From: Arenibacter troitsensis
GTDB lineage: Bacteria > Bacteroidota > Bacteroidia > Flavobacteriales > Flavobacteriaceae
Reading direction: 5' to 3'
NCBI RefSeq assembly: GCF_900177645.1
Contig: NZ_FXAO01000006.1
Coordinates: 186,001 to 250,000, forward strand
DNA: 64,000 bases
The number at the start of each line of letters is the position of its first letter. Within the stretch, counting starts at the first letter, position 1. Shown here in pieces: positions 45,472 through 54,240 of the stretch. The notes beneath the pieces were generated by a model, which saw only the letters and a list, made by a program, of their open reading frames with translations, did not search any database and was not told the DNA's origin. The position numbers and the translations under genes are program-made.

Positions 45472-46479
45472 CTATTTTGAGGCCTGCATAAACTCCTCGG
45501 CCTTTTCCACCATTTTTTTACTTCCACAAAAGAAAGGTACCCTTTGGTGCAGTTCTGTGGGTTTGATATCCATAATAGGACCAAATCCATTACTGGCCTT
45601 ACCTTTGGCCTGCTCTGCAATAAACGCCATTGGATTGCATTCGTAGAGCAATCGCAATTTACCCTCTGCCGCTATACTACTCTTTGGATATAAATAAATT
45701 CCACCCTTTATCATGTTTCTATGAAAATCGGAAACCAAGGAGCCAATATATCTTGAAGTATAAGGCCTATCCCCTTCCTCCTTTTGGCAATATTTGATAT
45801 AATCCTTTACACCTTGGGGAAAATGCACATAATTACCTTCGTTTACAGAGTAAATTTTTCCGGTCTCAGGAAACTCCAAGTTGGGATGGGAAAGATAGAA
45901 AGTTCCCAGGGCAGGGTTTAAGGTAAATCCGTTTACCCCATCACCAGTGGTATAGACCAACATGGTGGAGGTTCCATACACAATATACCCGGCCGCTATT
46001 TGCGCCCTACCGGGCTGTAAAAAATCCTCCAGTGAAACAGGGGTGCCTATTGGGGTAACCCTTCTGTAAATAGAGAATATGGTTCCCACAGAAACATTTA
46101 CATCTATGTTGGAAGACCCATCCAAGGGATCTATCAGTACAATGTATTTATTTTGATGCCGCTCATCACTACTGTTAATACTGATAAAATCATCTTCCTC
46201 CTCTGAAGCGATCCCGCATACAATTTCGCGATTAATCAAGGTCTGAATAAATTTTTCATTGGCCAAAACATCCAATTTTTGCTGGTCCTCGCCCTGAATA
46301 TTGGTATCGCCGGCCGCCCCAATAATATCTACCAGTCCTGCCTTATTCACCTCGTGGTTTACTACTTTTGCCGCCAATCTAATGGCGTTTATAAGTTTGG
46401 AAAGTTCTCCTGAAGAATATTGAAAAGACGATTGGTTTTCGATAATGAATTCCCCTAGGGTGGTATTTTTTCTATGCAT
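45472..46479 (-). CDS. fbp: Fructose-1,6-bisphosphatase, class I
   Basis: 335 residues. The metal site is EEEDD (about 93-97) together with DPLDGSSN at 117-124 and [20 protein letters not shown] (about 248-267). KGKASNG completes the substrate site near the C-terminus. It removes the 1-phosphate from fructose-1,6-bisphosphate in gluconeogenesis, in line with growth on sugar acids or amino acids. Length is normal for class I. Single-gene unit, ending at the bidirectional terminator. Confidence 0.97.
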   Translation of the reverse strand: MHRKNTTLGEFIIENQSSFQYSSGELSKLINAIRLAAKVVNHEVNKAGLVDIIGAAGDTNIQGEDQQKLDVLANEKFIQTLINREIVCGIASEEEDDFISINSSDERHQNKYIVLIDPLDGSSNIDVNVSVGTIFSIYRRVTPIGTPVSLEDFLQPGRAQIAAGYIVYGTSTMLVYTTGDGVNGFTLNPALGTFYLSHPNLEFPETGKIYSVNEGNYVHFPQGVKDYIKYCQKEEGDRPYTSRYIGSLVSDFHRNMIKGGIYLYPKSSIAAEGKLRLLYECNPMAFIAEQAKGKASNGFGPIMDIKPTELHQRVPFFCGSKKMVEKAEEFMQASK

Positions 46480-46565
46480 TGCAAAAGCTTTGTTTATTTG
46501 AGCACAAATATCGGTTAATTTGTGAAACTACAACGTTTTCGTAAAATATTGATTTTTTAAATTTA

Positions 46566-46573
46566 TAACTTTG
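46566..46573 (+). promoter_or_regulatory. -7 promoter element of the GNAT-aspartate kinase unit
   Basis: TAACTTTG matches TAnnTTTG and ends 19 bp before the GNAT start at 46593. It faces away from the fbp gene, whose own promoter was not recognised. Confidence 0.6.
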
Positions 46574-46592
46574 TGTTTTATTTGTAACAATT

Positions 46593-47072
46593 ATGGAGTA
46601 CAGTATTCGAGATGCCGAAGCCAAGGATATGGTGCAGGTACATAAGTTGATTAAGGAATTGGCCATTTTTGAAAAGGAAGACAATGCCGTAGAGGTTACG
46701 GTAGCCGATTTAACAAGGGATGGCTTTGGAAATAACAAATTATTTCATTGTTATGTGGCGGAAGCCGATGGGGCTGTGGTAGGAATGGCGTTATTGTACA
46801 ATAGATATTCCACTTGGAAAGGTCCAATTATACATCTGGAAGATCTAATAGTTACAGAAGCCATGAGGGGCAGTGGACTGGGTGCGGCCTTATTGGGAAA
46901 GGTAGTGGAACATGGATACCAACTTGGCGTTAAACGCATTAGCTGGGAAGTTTTGGACTGGAACGAACCTGCCATTTCGTTTTACGAAAGTAAAGGGGCC
47001 AATGTTTTGCGCGATTGGAATGTTGTCCATTTGGACGAAAAAGGAATAAAAACATTTTTAAATAAGTTATGA
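46593..47072 (+). CDS. GNAT-family N-acetyltransferase (diamine acetyltransferase-like)
   Basis: 159 residues with the GNAT core: YSIRDAEAKDMVQVHKLIKELA at the start, VGMALLYNRYSTWKGPIIHLEDLIV, and the acetyl-CoA loop MRGSGLGAALLGKVVEHG followed by WEVLDWNEPAISFYESKGA. The pattern ending LDWNEPAISFYESKGA resembles spermidine/spermine and diamine acetyltransferases, but the substrate is not certain. The stop TGA overlaps the ATG of the aspartate kinase gene (ATGA), so translation is coupled. Confidence 0.88.
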   Translation: MEYSIRDAEAKDMVQVHKLIKELAIFEKEDNAVEVTVADLTRDGFGNNKLFHCYVAEADGAVVGMALLYNRYSTWKGPIIHLEDLIVTEAMRGSGLGAALLGKVVEHGYQLGVKRISWEVLDWNEPAISFYESKGANVLRDWNVVHLDEKGIKTFLNKL

Positions 47073-48319
47073 GGGTTTTTAAATTTGGAGGAGCATCGGT
47101 AAAGGATGCGAACGGTGTAAAAAACGTTGTAAAGGTTTTAAAGGAAGTAGGTCACAACAATACGCTCTTGGTGGTATCGGCCATGGGGAAAACGACCAAT
47201 GCAATGGAAGATATAGTTAACGCTTATTTTAAGGATAAATCCTTATTACCGTCGGCAGTGCATGAAGTTATTCAATATCACGACAATATTCTGAACGACT
47301 TGTTTCCTAATGACAAGCATCCTGTTTTTGCCAAGGTAAAAACACTTTTTGATGAAATACAGGGCTTTTTGGTATGGAACAAATCTCCTAAATATGGGTT
47401 TGTTTATGACCAAGTGGTGGGGTATGGAGAATTGGTTTCCACCACCATTCTCAGTGCCTATTTAAATGAAATTGGAATAGCCAATCAATGGTTGGACGTA
47501 CGAACTTTGATAAAGACCAACGATGATTATCGGGATGCTATCGTAAATTGGGAGAAGACCCAACAAAATGTCACGGAAAAAGTGGACAAGCGCAAATTAA
47601 ATATTACCCAGGGCTTCTTGGGCAGTGACGACAATAACTTTACCACTACCTTGGGCCGTGAGGGTTCCGACTATACCGCTGCTATTTTGGCCTATTGCCT
47701 AAACGCAGAGGAGGTTACGATTTGGAAGGATGTACCCGGAGTTTTGAACGCGGATCCCAGATATTTTGAAAAAACAGAATTGCTGAACAATATCTCTTAT
47801 CGCGAAGCCATTGAATTGGCTTTTTACGGGGCTTCGGTAATTCACCCAAAAACTTTGCAGCCTTTACAGAGAAAGGAAATACCCTTACATGTTAAATCTT
47901 TCATCAACCCCAAGGATAAAGGCACAACAGTTGGAAAAGGTATAGGGATAGAACCCAAGGTTCCCTGCTTTATTGTAAAAAAGAACCTAGTGCTCATGAA
48001 ACTTTCCTCCCTGGATTTTTCGTTCATTGTGGAGGATAGTATCAGCGAACTATTTAAATTATTGCACGATCATCAGATGAAAGTGGACCTGATCCAAAAT
48101 TCAGCCATTAGTTTTTCCGTATGTGTCGATAATAAATTTGACAAATTGGACGAACTTTTGAATCTTTTAAAAAGTAGGTTCAAAGTAGTTCATCATGAGG
48201 GCGTTTCCCTATATACCATTAGGCATTTTAACACGGAAGCCTTAACCAGTCTACAAAATGGAAAAGAGATCCTACTGGAACAACGCGGTAAGGAAACGGT
48301 GCAATTGGTGGTTCAATAG
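47069..48319 (+). CDS. lysC: Aspartate kinase
   Basis: 416 residues. MRVFKFGGASVKDANGVKN is the amino-acid kinase start, and TTTLGREGSDYTAAILAYCL plus WKDVPGVLNADPRYF are the aspartate and ATP sites. Two ACT domains fill the C-terminal third (FIVKKNLVLMKLSSLDFSFIVED and LIQNSAISFSVCVDN). It makes aspartyl-phosphate, the first step to lysine, threonine and methionine, with allosteric control through the ACT domains. It is monofunctional, with no homoserine dehydrogenase fusion. Which isoform is meant is not decided. Confidence 0.93.
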   Translation: MRVFKFGGASVKDANGVKNVVKVLKEVGHNNTLLVVSAMGKTTNAMEDIVNAYFKDKSLLPSAVHEVIQYHDNILNDLFPNDKHPVFAKVKTLFDEIQGFLVWNKSPKYGFVYDQVVGYGELVSTTILSAYLNEIGIANQWLDVRTLIKTNDDYRDAIVNWEKTQQNVTEKVDKRKLNITQGFLGSDDNNFTTTLGREGSDYTAAILAYCLNAEEVTIWKDVPGVLNADPRYFEKTELLNNISYREAIELAFYGASVIHPKTLQPLQRKEIPLHVKSFINPKDKGTTVGKGIGIEPKVPCFIVKKNLVLMKLSSLDFSFIVEDSISELFKLLHDHQMKVDLIQNSAISFSVCVDNKFDKLDELLNLLKSRFKVVHHEGVSLYTIRHFNTEALTSLQNGKEILLEQRGKETVQLVVQ

Positions 48320-48405
48320 GGCGGTCATTTAATTAGTTGGAAAGTATAATTAAGGATAGCTGTAGCGATTTTCCTATCTTAGCGGTTACCAAATTACACT
48401 AAGGT

Positions 48406-50229
48406 ATGGGTTTAGTAACCGCAAAGGAAGTAGCGAAGGCTATTAACCTGGATAAATACGGCTTTCTCGGAACGTTTATTGGATGGGTGCTTATGAGAGT
48501 AACCAAAATCTCCAGTATTAACCAATTTTACGACGAACACAAGCATTTGGATGGACTGGACTTTTTGGATGCTATTTTAAACCATTATGAAATAAAATTC
48601 GAAATTCCAGAGGAAGATTTTAAACGCTTGCCCAAACAAGGATGCTATATCACCATATCCAATCATCCGCTTGGTGGGATAGACGGAGTGCTCCTATTAA
48701 AATTACTTTTAAGCCATAGATCGGATTTCAAAATAATCGCCAATTTCCTGTTAAACAGGATAGCGCCCATATCCCCCTACATACTGCCCGTAAATCCATT
48801 TGAGAACCACAAGGACTCCAAGAGCAGTATTTCCGGATTTAAGAGTGCCATGAAGCATTTGCAGGAAGGGCACCCTTTGGGAATTTTTCCCGCAGGGGAG
48901 GTTTCTACCTACAGGGATGGAAAATTAATTGTGGACAAACCATGGGAGGAAGCCGCCCTAAAACTTATACGACGTGCAGAGGTACCCGTGGTCCCCATTT
49001 ATTTTCACGCTAAGAACAGTAGGTTGTTCTATCGTCTATCCAAGATAAGTGATGTATTCCGGACGGCCAAATTACCTTCTGAGGTAACCACCCAAAAGAA
49101 CAGGATTATAAAAGTGCGTATTGGGCAACCTATTTCCGTACAAACACAGAACGAACAGGAAAACTTGGCAGAATTTGCCGATCTTTTAAGGCGCAAGACC
49201 TATATGCTTTCCAATGCCTATGAGAAGGAAAGACTATTGGATCAGATTCCTACCAGTCTAAAAATACCGAAAGCCCCACGAAAAATAGCTACTGCGGTAC
49301 GTACGGAAGTGATACAGGAAGAAATTGAACGTTTAAGGGAAAAAGACTGCAGGCTCTTACAAAGCAAAAACTATGAGGTCTTTTTGGCCAAGGCAGCAGA
49401 CATGCCCTTTATTCTTAAGGAAATAGGCAGACAGCGTGAAGTTACTTTTAGGGCCATAGGGGAAGGCACCAATAATGCCATTGATCTGGATAAGTTTGAC
49501 AATTATTACCGCCATCTATTTCTATGGGATGACGAGGACAAAGTAATTGTTGGTGCCTACCGGATGGGTATGGGCTCGGAAATATTTGAAGAATACGGAA
49601 TAGACGGGTTTTACTTACAGGACCTGTTTCGATTTGAACCTGAGCTCTACGGCATGATGTCCAAATCCATAGAAATGGGCAGGGCCTACATTATTAAAGA
49701 GTACCAACAAAAACCAATGCCTTTATTCCTTTTATGGAAAGGTATTGTCCATACTACCTTGCGGTTCCCGGACCATAAATTTCTTATAGGAGGGGTAAGT
49801 ATCAGTAACCAATTTTCCAACTTTTCCAAGTCCTTGATGATTGAATTTATGAAAAGTAATTATTGGGATCCCTATGTGGCGCAGTACATTAGGCCCAAAA
49901 AGGAATTTAAGGTAAAGCTCAACGATGCAGACAAGGACTTTATTTTTGATGAAACTGAAGCCGATCTTAACAAATTTGATAGGCTCATTGAAGAAGTGGA
50001 GCCAGGGAGTTTACGACTACCTGTATTGATCAAAAAATATATTAAACAGAATGCCAAAGTGGTAGCCTTTAACGTAGATCCCTTGTTCAATAACTCGGTG
50101 GATGGTTTAATGTATATTAAAATAGCCGACCTTCCGGAAAGTACGGTAAAGCCCGTTATGGAAGAGTTTCAGGCAGAATTGGAACGGAAATTGGCCGAGG
50201 GGCAACAGGATGAAGCCAACCCCGCTTAG
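48406..50229 (+). CDS. olsF: OlsF-type bifunctional acyltransferase (ornithine lipid synthesis)
   Basis: 607 residues with two enzyme halves. The first (about 1-270) is a PlsC-like O-acyltransferase with SNHPLGGIDG (His87, Asp93, spacing X5 instead of X4) and FPAGEVS at 157-163. The second (about 300-560) is a GNAT-like N-acyltransferase of the hemolysin/acyl-homoserine-lactone synthase-like group, with REVTFRAIGEGTNNAIDLDKFDNYY, VIVGAYRMGMGSEI and GFYLQDLFRF. This two-domain order matches OlsF, described from Serratia and Flavobacterium, which acylates ornithine and then the hydroxyl of the 3-hydroxy fatty acid. It acts at the inner membrane. It stands alone on the plus strand; a plsC-type housekeeping enzyme would lack the second half. 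Confidence 0.85.
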   Translation: MGLVTAKEVAKAINLDKYGFLGTFIGWVLMRVTKISSINQFYDEHKHLDGLDFLDAILNHYEIKFEIPEEDFKRLPKQGCYITISNHPLGGIDGVLLLKLLLSHRSDFKIIANFLLNRIAPISPYILPVNPFENHKDSKSSISGFKSAMKHLQEGHPLGIFPAGEVSTYRDGKLIVDKPWEEAALKLIRRAEVPVVPIYFHAKNSRLFYRLSKISDVFRTAKLPSEVTTQKNRIIKVRIGQPISVQTQNEQENLAEFADLLRRKTYMLSNAYEKERLLDQIPTSLKIPKAPRKIATAVRTEVIQEEIERLREKDCRLLQSKNYEVFLAKAADMPFILKEIGRQREVTFRAIGEGTNNAIDLDKFDNYYRHLFLWDDEDKVIVGAYRMGMGSEIFEEYGIDGFYLQDLFRFEPELYGMMSKSIEMGRAYIIKEYQQKPMPLFLLWKGIVHTTLRFPDHKFLIGGVSISNQFSNFSKSLMIEFMKSNYWDPYVAQYIRPKKEFKVKLNDADKDFIFDETEADLNKFDRLIEEVEPGSLRLPVLIKKYIKQNAKVVAFNVDPLFNNSVDGLMYIKIADLPESTVKPVMEEFQAELERKLAEGQQDEANPA

Positions 50230-50269
50230 GATTACCTTGTTGAGGCAATCTTAAAGCGGTCTTATGGCA

Positions 50270-50761
50270 CTAATCCACCCCTACAACAGTACTTCTTCTT
50301 TCAAAGAGAAGATTGTCCTTCCAGACATTGTCCAGCTTGCCTACGCGCTCCCTTTTGCCTATAAAACGGAATCCCATTTTAAGATGTAATTCCACACTCC
50401 CCTTATTTTCCGGAAATATACCCGATTGCAGGGTCCATAAACCCGCTTTTTCACTTTCAACTATCAACTGCTGCAACAGCATTTTACCCACACCTTGACC
50501 CCTACTGCCCTGTCCTATATAAACACTTACCTCGGCTACACCACCATATACACATCTGCTGGATACTGGGGAAAGTGCTGCCCAGCCCAATATGGTTTCC
50601 CCATTAACGGCCACCAATCTTCCTAGCTGAAGATGACCTGCATCCCACACCTCAAAGGAGGGGACCTCTTTCTCGAAGGTAGCAAAACCAGTATCCATAC
50701 CCTGCTGGTATATATGGGCAACTGCTGGCCAATCGCTGTTTTTCATAGTGCGTATCTCCAT
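50270..50761 (-). CDS. GNAT-family N-acetyltransferase (phosphinothricin acetyltransferase-like)
   Basis: 163 residues. The start MEIRTMKNSDWPAVAHIYQQGMDTGFATFEKEVPSFEVWD, the strand ILGWAALSPVSSRCVYGGVAEVSVYIG and the acetyl-CoA loop GSRGQGVGKMLLQQLI match the Pat/Bar subfamily. The end KMGFRFIGKRERVGKLDNVWKDNLLFERRS is also typical. Members N-acetylate phosphinothricin, methionine sulfone or related amino acids; the substrate here is unknown. A 16-bp perfect palindrome and a TAGGTTTG element lie upstream. Confidence 0.88.
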   Translation of the reverse strand: MEIRTMKNSDWPAVAHIYQQGMDTGFATFEKEVPSFEVWDAGHLQLGRLVAVNGETILGWAALSPVSSRCVYGGVAEVSVYIGQGSRGQGVGKMLLQQLIVESEKAGLWTLQSGIFPENKGSVELHLKMGFRFIGKRERVGKLDNVWKDNLLFERRSTVVGVD

Positions 50762-50778
50762 GAATATACTTTTTAGAA

Positions 50779-50786
50779 CAAACCTA
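50779..50786 (-). promoter_or_regulatory. -7 promoter element of the GNAT gene
   Basis: On the minus strand TAGGTTTG (50786-50779) matches TAnnTTTG, 17 bp before the start at 50761. Confidence 0.55.
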
Positions 50787-50822
50787 GGTCTTAAAAAGAC
50801 CCTTGGTTTAGCATTTCAATTT

Positions 50823-50838
50823 ATCGTAATATTACGAT
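50823..50838. promoter_or_regulatory. Perfect 16-bp palindrome, candidate operator
   Basis: ATCGTAATATTACGAT is a perfect palindrome (no loop). It lies 37 bp beyond the -7 element of the GNAT gene and 62 bp before its start, so it sits near the -45 region where an activator or repressor could bind. The binding protein is unknown. Confidence 0.5.
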
Positions 50839-50856
50839 TAATATTGATAAAAAGAA

Positions 50857-50879
50857 AGTCGGATCAAAAGAACCCGACT
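50857..50879 (-). terminator. Terminator of the TM2 gene
   Basis: AGTCGG (50857-50862) pairs with CCGACT (50874-50879). On the minus strand the stem is followed by TTCTTTTTATC, and on the plus strand by TATTTTTTTT, so it can work both ways. It lies 10 bp after the TM2-gene stop. Confidence 0.65.
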
Positions 50880-50888
50880 ATATTTTTT

Positions 50889-51344
50889 TTAGAACCAAGG
50901 TTTCTTTCCTACCTGATAGGTATTGTAGAATTCCTCATCGCTCTTGGTTAGATAAATAATGCCTTCAATAAGACCAATAATTGCCATAGCCATTACAATA
51001 AAACTCCCAATAATCAAACACATAGTCGCATAACCTATAACGGTTGCTACCAACATAATTATCCCCTCCTTTTGATATCCAAGTATAAACTTATGTACCC
51101 CTAATTGCCCAAAGACAATGGCAAGAACCCCTGCCAGAATTTTTTTATTATCCCCTCCGGCACTTGCCAATCCTTCCTTAAATTCATTGGCTGTTTTTTT
51201 GGCCTCCTGACCAAAATCTTTGGCAGCCTCTTTGGTATCATCGACAAATTCCTTAGCCGATTCCTTAGCTTCACTTGCAAACTCTTTTGCAGATTCCTTG
51301 GCGTCTTTGGCCTTATCTCCTAAATCTTTGTTTTCTTCTGACAT
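50889..51344 (-). CDS. TM2-domain protein with Lys/Ala/Glu repeat region
   Basis: 151 residues. The N-terminal third (about 5-60) is a charged, helical repeat of the form KDAKESAKEFASEAKESAKE, with Phe at regular 11-residue spacing, resembling LEA or YtxH stress proteins. The C-terminal half is a TM2 domain: KKILAGVLAIVFGQLGVHKFILGYQKEGIIML, with the loop GVHKFILGY, and a second helix ATVIGYATMCLIIGSFIVMAM plus a third. It is an inner-membrane protein. A lid-like or stress function is inferred from composition only. It stands alone. Confidence 0.85.
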   Translation of the reverse strand: MSEENKDLGDKAKDAKESAKEFASEAKESAKEFVDDTKEAAKDFGQEAKKTANEFKEGLASAGGDNKKILAGVLAIVFGQLGVHKFILGYQKEGIIMLVATVIGYATMCLIIGSFIVMAMAIIGLIEGIIYLTKSDEEFYNTYQVGKKPWF

Positions 51345-51397
51345 GGCAGTGTTTTAGTTGATTAATAATGGAACTAAATGTAATAATTATTTTCTAA

Positions 51398-51784
51398 TCA
51401 AAGAAACGCTTTATCATTGGGTTCCCACAATTCCAGCTTGTTACCATCCGGATCCAAAATCCAACCGAATTTGCCGTAATTGTACTCCTCTATTTCGCCT
51501 ACAACAGTAACACCTTCCTGCCTTAAAACTTTGAGCAATTCCTCCAAATTCTCCACTCGGAAGTTCATCATAAACGGGGATTTGCTAGGTTTAAAGTAAT
51601 TGGTATCGTCCTTCATGGGGCTCCATTGGGTTGAACAGTCCTGCCCCTCTTTGTCCTTCCACCAAAAAGTACAGCCATACTGATCCGTGTTGAGTCCCAG
51701 ATGTTTGTTATACCATTGTTTAATTGCATTTGGGTCTTTGGTCTTAAAGAAAAACCCGCCCAATCCTGTTACTCTATTTTTCAT
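51398..51784 (-). CDS. VOC-family protein (glyoxalase/bleomycin-resistance fold)
   Basis: 128 residues with two beta-alpha-beta modules: GLGGFFFKTKDPNAIKQWYNKHLGLNTDQYGCTFWW and FMMNFRVENLEELLKVLRQEGVTVVGEIEEYNYGKFGWILDPDGNKLELWEP. The Glu in KLELWEP is the usual metal ligand of the second module. Members bind a metal and act on small molecules, but the substrate cannot be given. Two bases of spacing patterns suggest it is its own unit. Confidence 0.88.
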   Translation of the reverse strand: MKNRVTGLGGFFFKTKDPNAIKQWYNKHLGLNTDQYGCTFWWKDKEGQDCSTQWSPMKDDTNYFKPSKSPFMMNFRVENLEELLKVLRQEGVTVVGEIEEYNYGKFGWILDPDGNKLELWEPNDKAFL

Positions 51785-51888
51785 GATCTTCTATTTATAT
51801 TATCTCAACTTAAAAAGGCAAGTGCACAGTACAACAGCACAATGACCCTATGGCCTAAAAGATCTGAATTAGAGGCTGCAGGCCTTGC

Positions 51889-52827
51889 CTAGCAGAATTT
51901 TTCCCTAATCTTGTCCACCACTGTCTGGGCCAATTTTATTTTACTCTCTACTGTCCATCCGGCCACATGCGGTGTTAGGAGCACATTATCGGCATTGATC
52001 AAATAAGTAAAGGCCTCGGGCAATTCTGACCCGCTGAACATATCTTCAAAAGATTTTTTCTCATATTCCAACACATCCAATCCGGCTCCGAGGACCTTGC
52101 CCTCTTTTAATGCGGAAACAAGGTCTTCCGTAACCACGCATTTCCCCCTAGCGGTATTGATCAACCAAATGGGATTCTTAAAATCCTTTAGAAAATCGGC
52201 ATTGATCATATTGATGGAGGACGGAGTTTGAGGCACATGAAGGCTAATGACCTCCGACCTTTGTTTAAATTCCATAATCCCAACCTGTCTAGCGTTCTCA
52301 TCACCAACACCACCTACAATGTCATAGCATATAACTTCCACATCAAAGCCCTTTAATTTTTTGGCAAAGGCCTTGCCCATATTGCCATAGCCAATAATGC
52401 CAACCGTTTTGCCTTCCAGCTCTATACCACGGTTTCCTTCCCGGTCCCATTTCCCATTTCTTACTTCCTTGTCCGCCTTGTTCAATTTATTGAAGAGGGA
52501 CAATACCATTCCCAAGGTGTGTTCCCCAACAGCATTCCGATTCCCTTCCGGGGCGGCGGCTAAAAAGATTCCCAGTCGCTTGGCATGGTCGGTATCTATG
52601 TTTTCCAGACCGGCTCCCAAGCGCCCTATAAACTTAAGGTTGACCGCCTTATCCAAAAAAGCCTCGTCTATAGTGAACCTACTTCTGATGATAACACCAT
52701 CATAATCGGCTATTTTCTTTTCAATTTCCGCTTTGGAGGAGGTATAATCTTCATCATTTTGAAACCCCAGGGCATTGAATTGCTCAATGATCAGTGGGTG
52801 ATTTACATCTAAATGGAGAACTTTCAT
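51889..52827 (-). CDS. D-2-hydroxyacid dehydrogenase (3-phosphoglycerate dehydrogenase-like)
   Basis: From the ATG at 52825-52827 the protein has 312 residues; the TTG further upstream (52846-52848) lies inside the promoter element and is not a start. The NAD site reads VGIIGYGNMGKAFAKKLKGF, and catalytic Arg, Glu and His are in NTARGKCVV, LDVLEYE and LLTPHVAGWT. It lacks the ACT domain of the longer serine-pathway enzyme, so it resembles short SerA-type or general D-2-hydroxyacid dehydrogenases. A TATCTTTG element lies directly upstream. Serine synthesis is possible but not certain. Confidence 0.88.
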   Translation of the reverse strand: MKVLHLDVNHPLIIEQFNALGFQNDEDYTSSKAEIEKKIADYDGVIIRSRFTIDEAFLDKAVNLKFIGRLGAGLENIDTDHAKRLGIFLAAAPEGNRNAVGEHTLGMVLSLFNKLNKADKEVRNGKWDREGNRGIELEGKTVGIIGYGNMGKAFAKKLKGFDVEVICYDIVGGVGDENARQVGIMEFKQRSEVISLHVPQTPSSINMINADFLKDFKNPIWLINTARGKCVVTEDLVSALKEGKVLGAGLDVLEYEKKSFEDMFSGSELPEAFTYLINADNVLLTPHVAGWTVESKIKLAQTVVDKIREKFC

Positions 52828-52845
52828 AAACTTAATATTATGTGG

Positions 52846-52853
52846 CAAAGATA
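52846..52853 (-). promoter_or_regulatory. -7 promoter element of the D-2-hydroxyacid dehydrogenase
   Basis: On the minus strand TATCTTTG (52853-52846) matches TAnnTTTG, 19 bp before the ATG at 52827, leaving a short leader. Confidence 0.6.
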
Positions 52854-53031
52854 CACGACCGCTGGACTAATAGAAACATGAAACCGGACTATTTTCGGGT
52901 TTAAATACTGGGACAAACTATAAATACTATCTGTTTGTTCACAAAAACATTAATTCTAATGTAGTTATTCAGACAAAGCGAAGTATGTGAGAAAAGGTAC
53001 TAGGCCATAGGCCATGCTCACAATAACTACA

Positions 53032-53637
53032 TCATTTTCTTATGAAATTAATTTTGGGAAAATACCTGACCTCTTTATCCTTGGCAATTAAGACGGTGTT
53101 GAAAATTACAAATACGAGATTAAACAAATACATAAAAATTAGAAAGAACATATTGAACCTCACACTGGAAAGTATGCTACTTGCAGAAACAACTCCATTT
53201 GTTTCCCAATAATAGGCCATGTAAACAGCATTTAACAGAAACCCAAGAAAAAGCAATACTGTCCAAGTAATTTCAAAATTGATAATATCCCTACCTATCT
53301 TATTGAGGTCCTTTAATTTGTCCTTTTTAGAGATCCACATTATTAATGGCACCAATATTCCAAGTACGGGAAAGAACAGGAATGTAAGTGCAGACAAATT
53401 AAGGGCTTTCAAAAATCCCTTGTCTTCCATAATGGTCCAATCCACTAGCTCATTGGGCGTAACATTTAGTGCCTTGGCAATCCTTTTGAGGGTGTCACCG
53501 GTCGGTTGGGTTTCTCCATTCTCAATGCGCTGAATTGTTCTTAAACTCAATCCTGAATTTTCAGTCAGTACCTCTTGAGACAAGCCATTTCTCTTTCTTA
53601 ATTCCTTTACCCTAATTGCTAAATTTCCATTTTTCAT
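53032..53637 (-). CDS. XRE-type helix-turn-helix regulator with membrane domain
   Basis: 201 residues. Residues 1-65 are a lambda-repressor-like HTH: RVKELRKRNGLSQEVLTENSGLSLRTIQRIENGE and TGDTLKRIAKALNVTPNEL. After a short linker (about 66-73) come four predicted membrane helices of DUF4870-like form, with ALNLSALTFLFFPVLGILVPLIMWI, FEITWTVLLFLGFLLNAVYM and the last pair MFFLIFMYLFNLVFVIFNTVLI. A DNA-binding protein fixed in the membrane could sense membrane state. No neighbouring partner gene is seen. A TAGTTTTG promoter element lies upstream. Confidence 0.88.
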   Translation of the reverse strand: MKNGNLAIRVKELRKRNGLSQEVLTENSGLSLRTIQRIENGETQPTGDTLKRIAKALNVTPNELVDWTIMEDKGFLKALNLSALTFLFFPVLGILVPLIMWISKKDKLKDLNKIGRDIINFEITWTVLLFLGFLLNAVYMAYYWETNGVVSASSILSSVRFNMFFLIFMYLFNLVFVIFNTVLIAKDKEVRYFPKINFIRK

Positions 53638-53661
53638 TCTTGGTGTTTTAATAATTTAAAA

Positions 53662-53669
53662 CAAAACTA
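53662..53669 (-). promoter_or_regulatory. -7 promoter element of the XRE regulator
   Basis: On the minus strand TAGTTTTG (53669-53662) matches TAnnTTTG, 25 bp before the start at 53637. Confidence 0.55.
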
Positions 53670-53859
53670 AATCGGATCAGGTTTTGTGGTAACGCCATCT
53701 TTGCGCCAACTTTACGTCATCTGTGCCAAATACCCGTATTAAGGCTTTTTATCTAAAAACAAAAATAGTGCACTTCCCTTACGGATCAACCCTAAAAGTT
53801 GTGCATGAATTGAAAAGAGATAAAAACAATCCCAAAGATGGTGTTATGTTCATTTTTTG

Positions 53860-54240
53860 CATCGCCCAAAAAACGAACCAAAAAACGCTAGGCTGATTTT
53901 TCTTTTCTTGAAATCTACGGACTTTACACTGCCGCAGCATCCAGGCCGCTTTCACTAAGGTGAAATGCTCTTTGGACGCCTTCCTTAGGCCGATGTGTAA
54001 ACTCCTTGATTTACTACTAAAATAAAAATAGGCCGAAAACCAAAACGAGAAGCTTGTCGTTGGTTTTCCTGATCCGCAGAATAGGGTTCAAAAACTCCGA
54101 GATCCAGCTTTTTTCTTTTTAAAAAAGCGCGGAGTTTTGAAACCGGTTTTTAGACATGGTCTAAAAAATTCCTCGGAGAAGGTGTCTTTTCTTTTGTTTC
54201 GTTTTCTTTGGACAAGCAAAGAAAATGAAAGAAGAACGTA
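53860..54240. repeat. Repeat-like intergenic element with long hairpins
   Basis: The 948 bp between 53638 and 54585 hold no gene. A 380-bp section is rich in structure: GAAAACCAA/TTGGTTTTC (54035-54043 with 54060-54068, a near-perfect 34-bp palindrome) and a second hairpin with GGTTCAAAAACTCCG (54085-54099) against CGGAGTTTTGAAACC (54130-54144), itself with an inner GCTTTTTT/AAAAAAGC stem. One frame reads through most of it in fragments (for example NLRTLHCRSIQAAFTKVKCS), interrupted by TGA and TAA. This looks like a dispersed repeat element of flavobacterial genomes and not a gene; dispersal was not tested. Confidence 0.5.
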
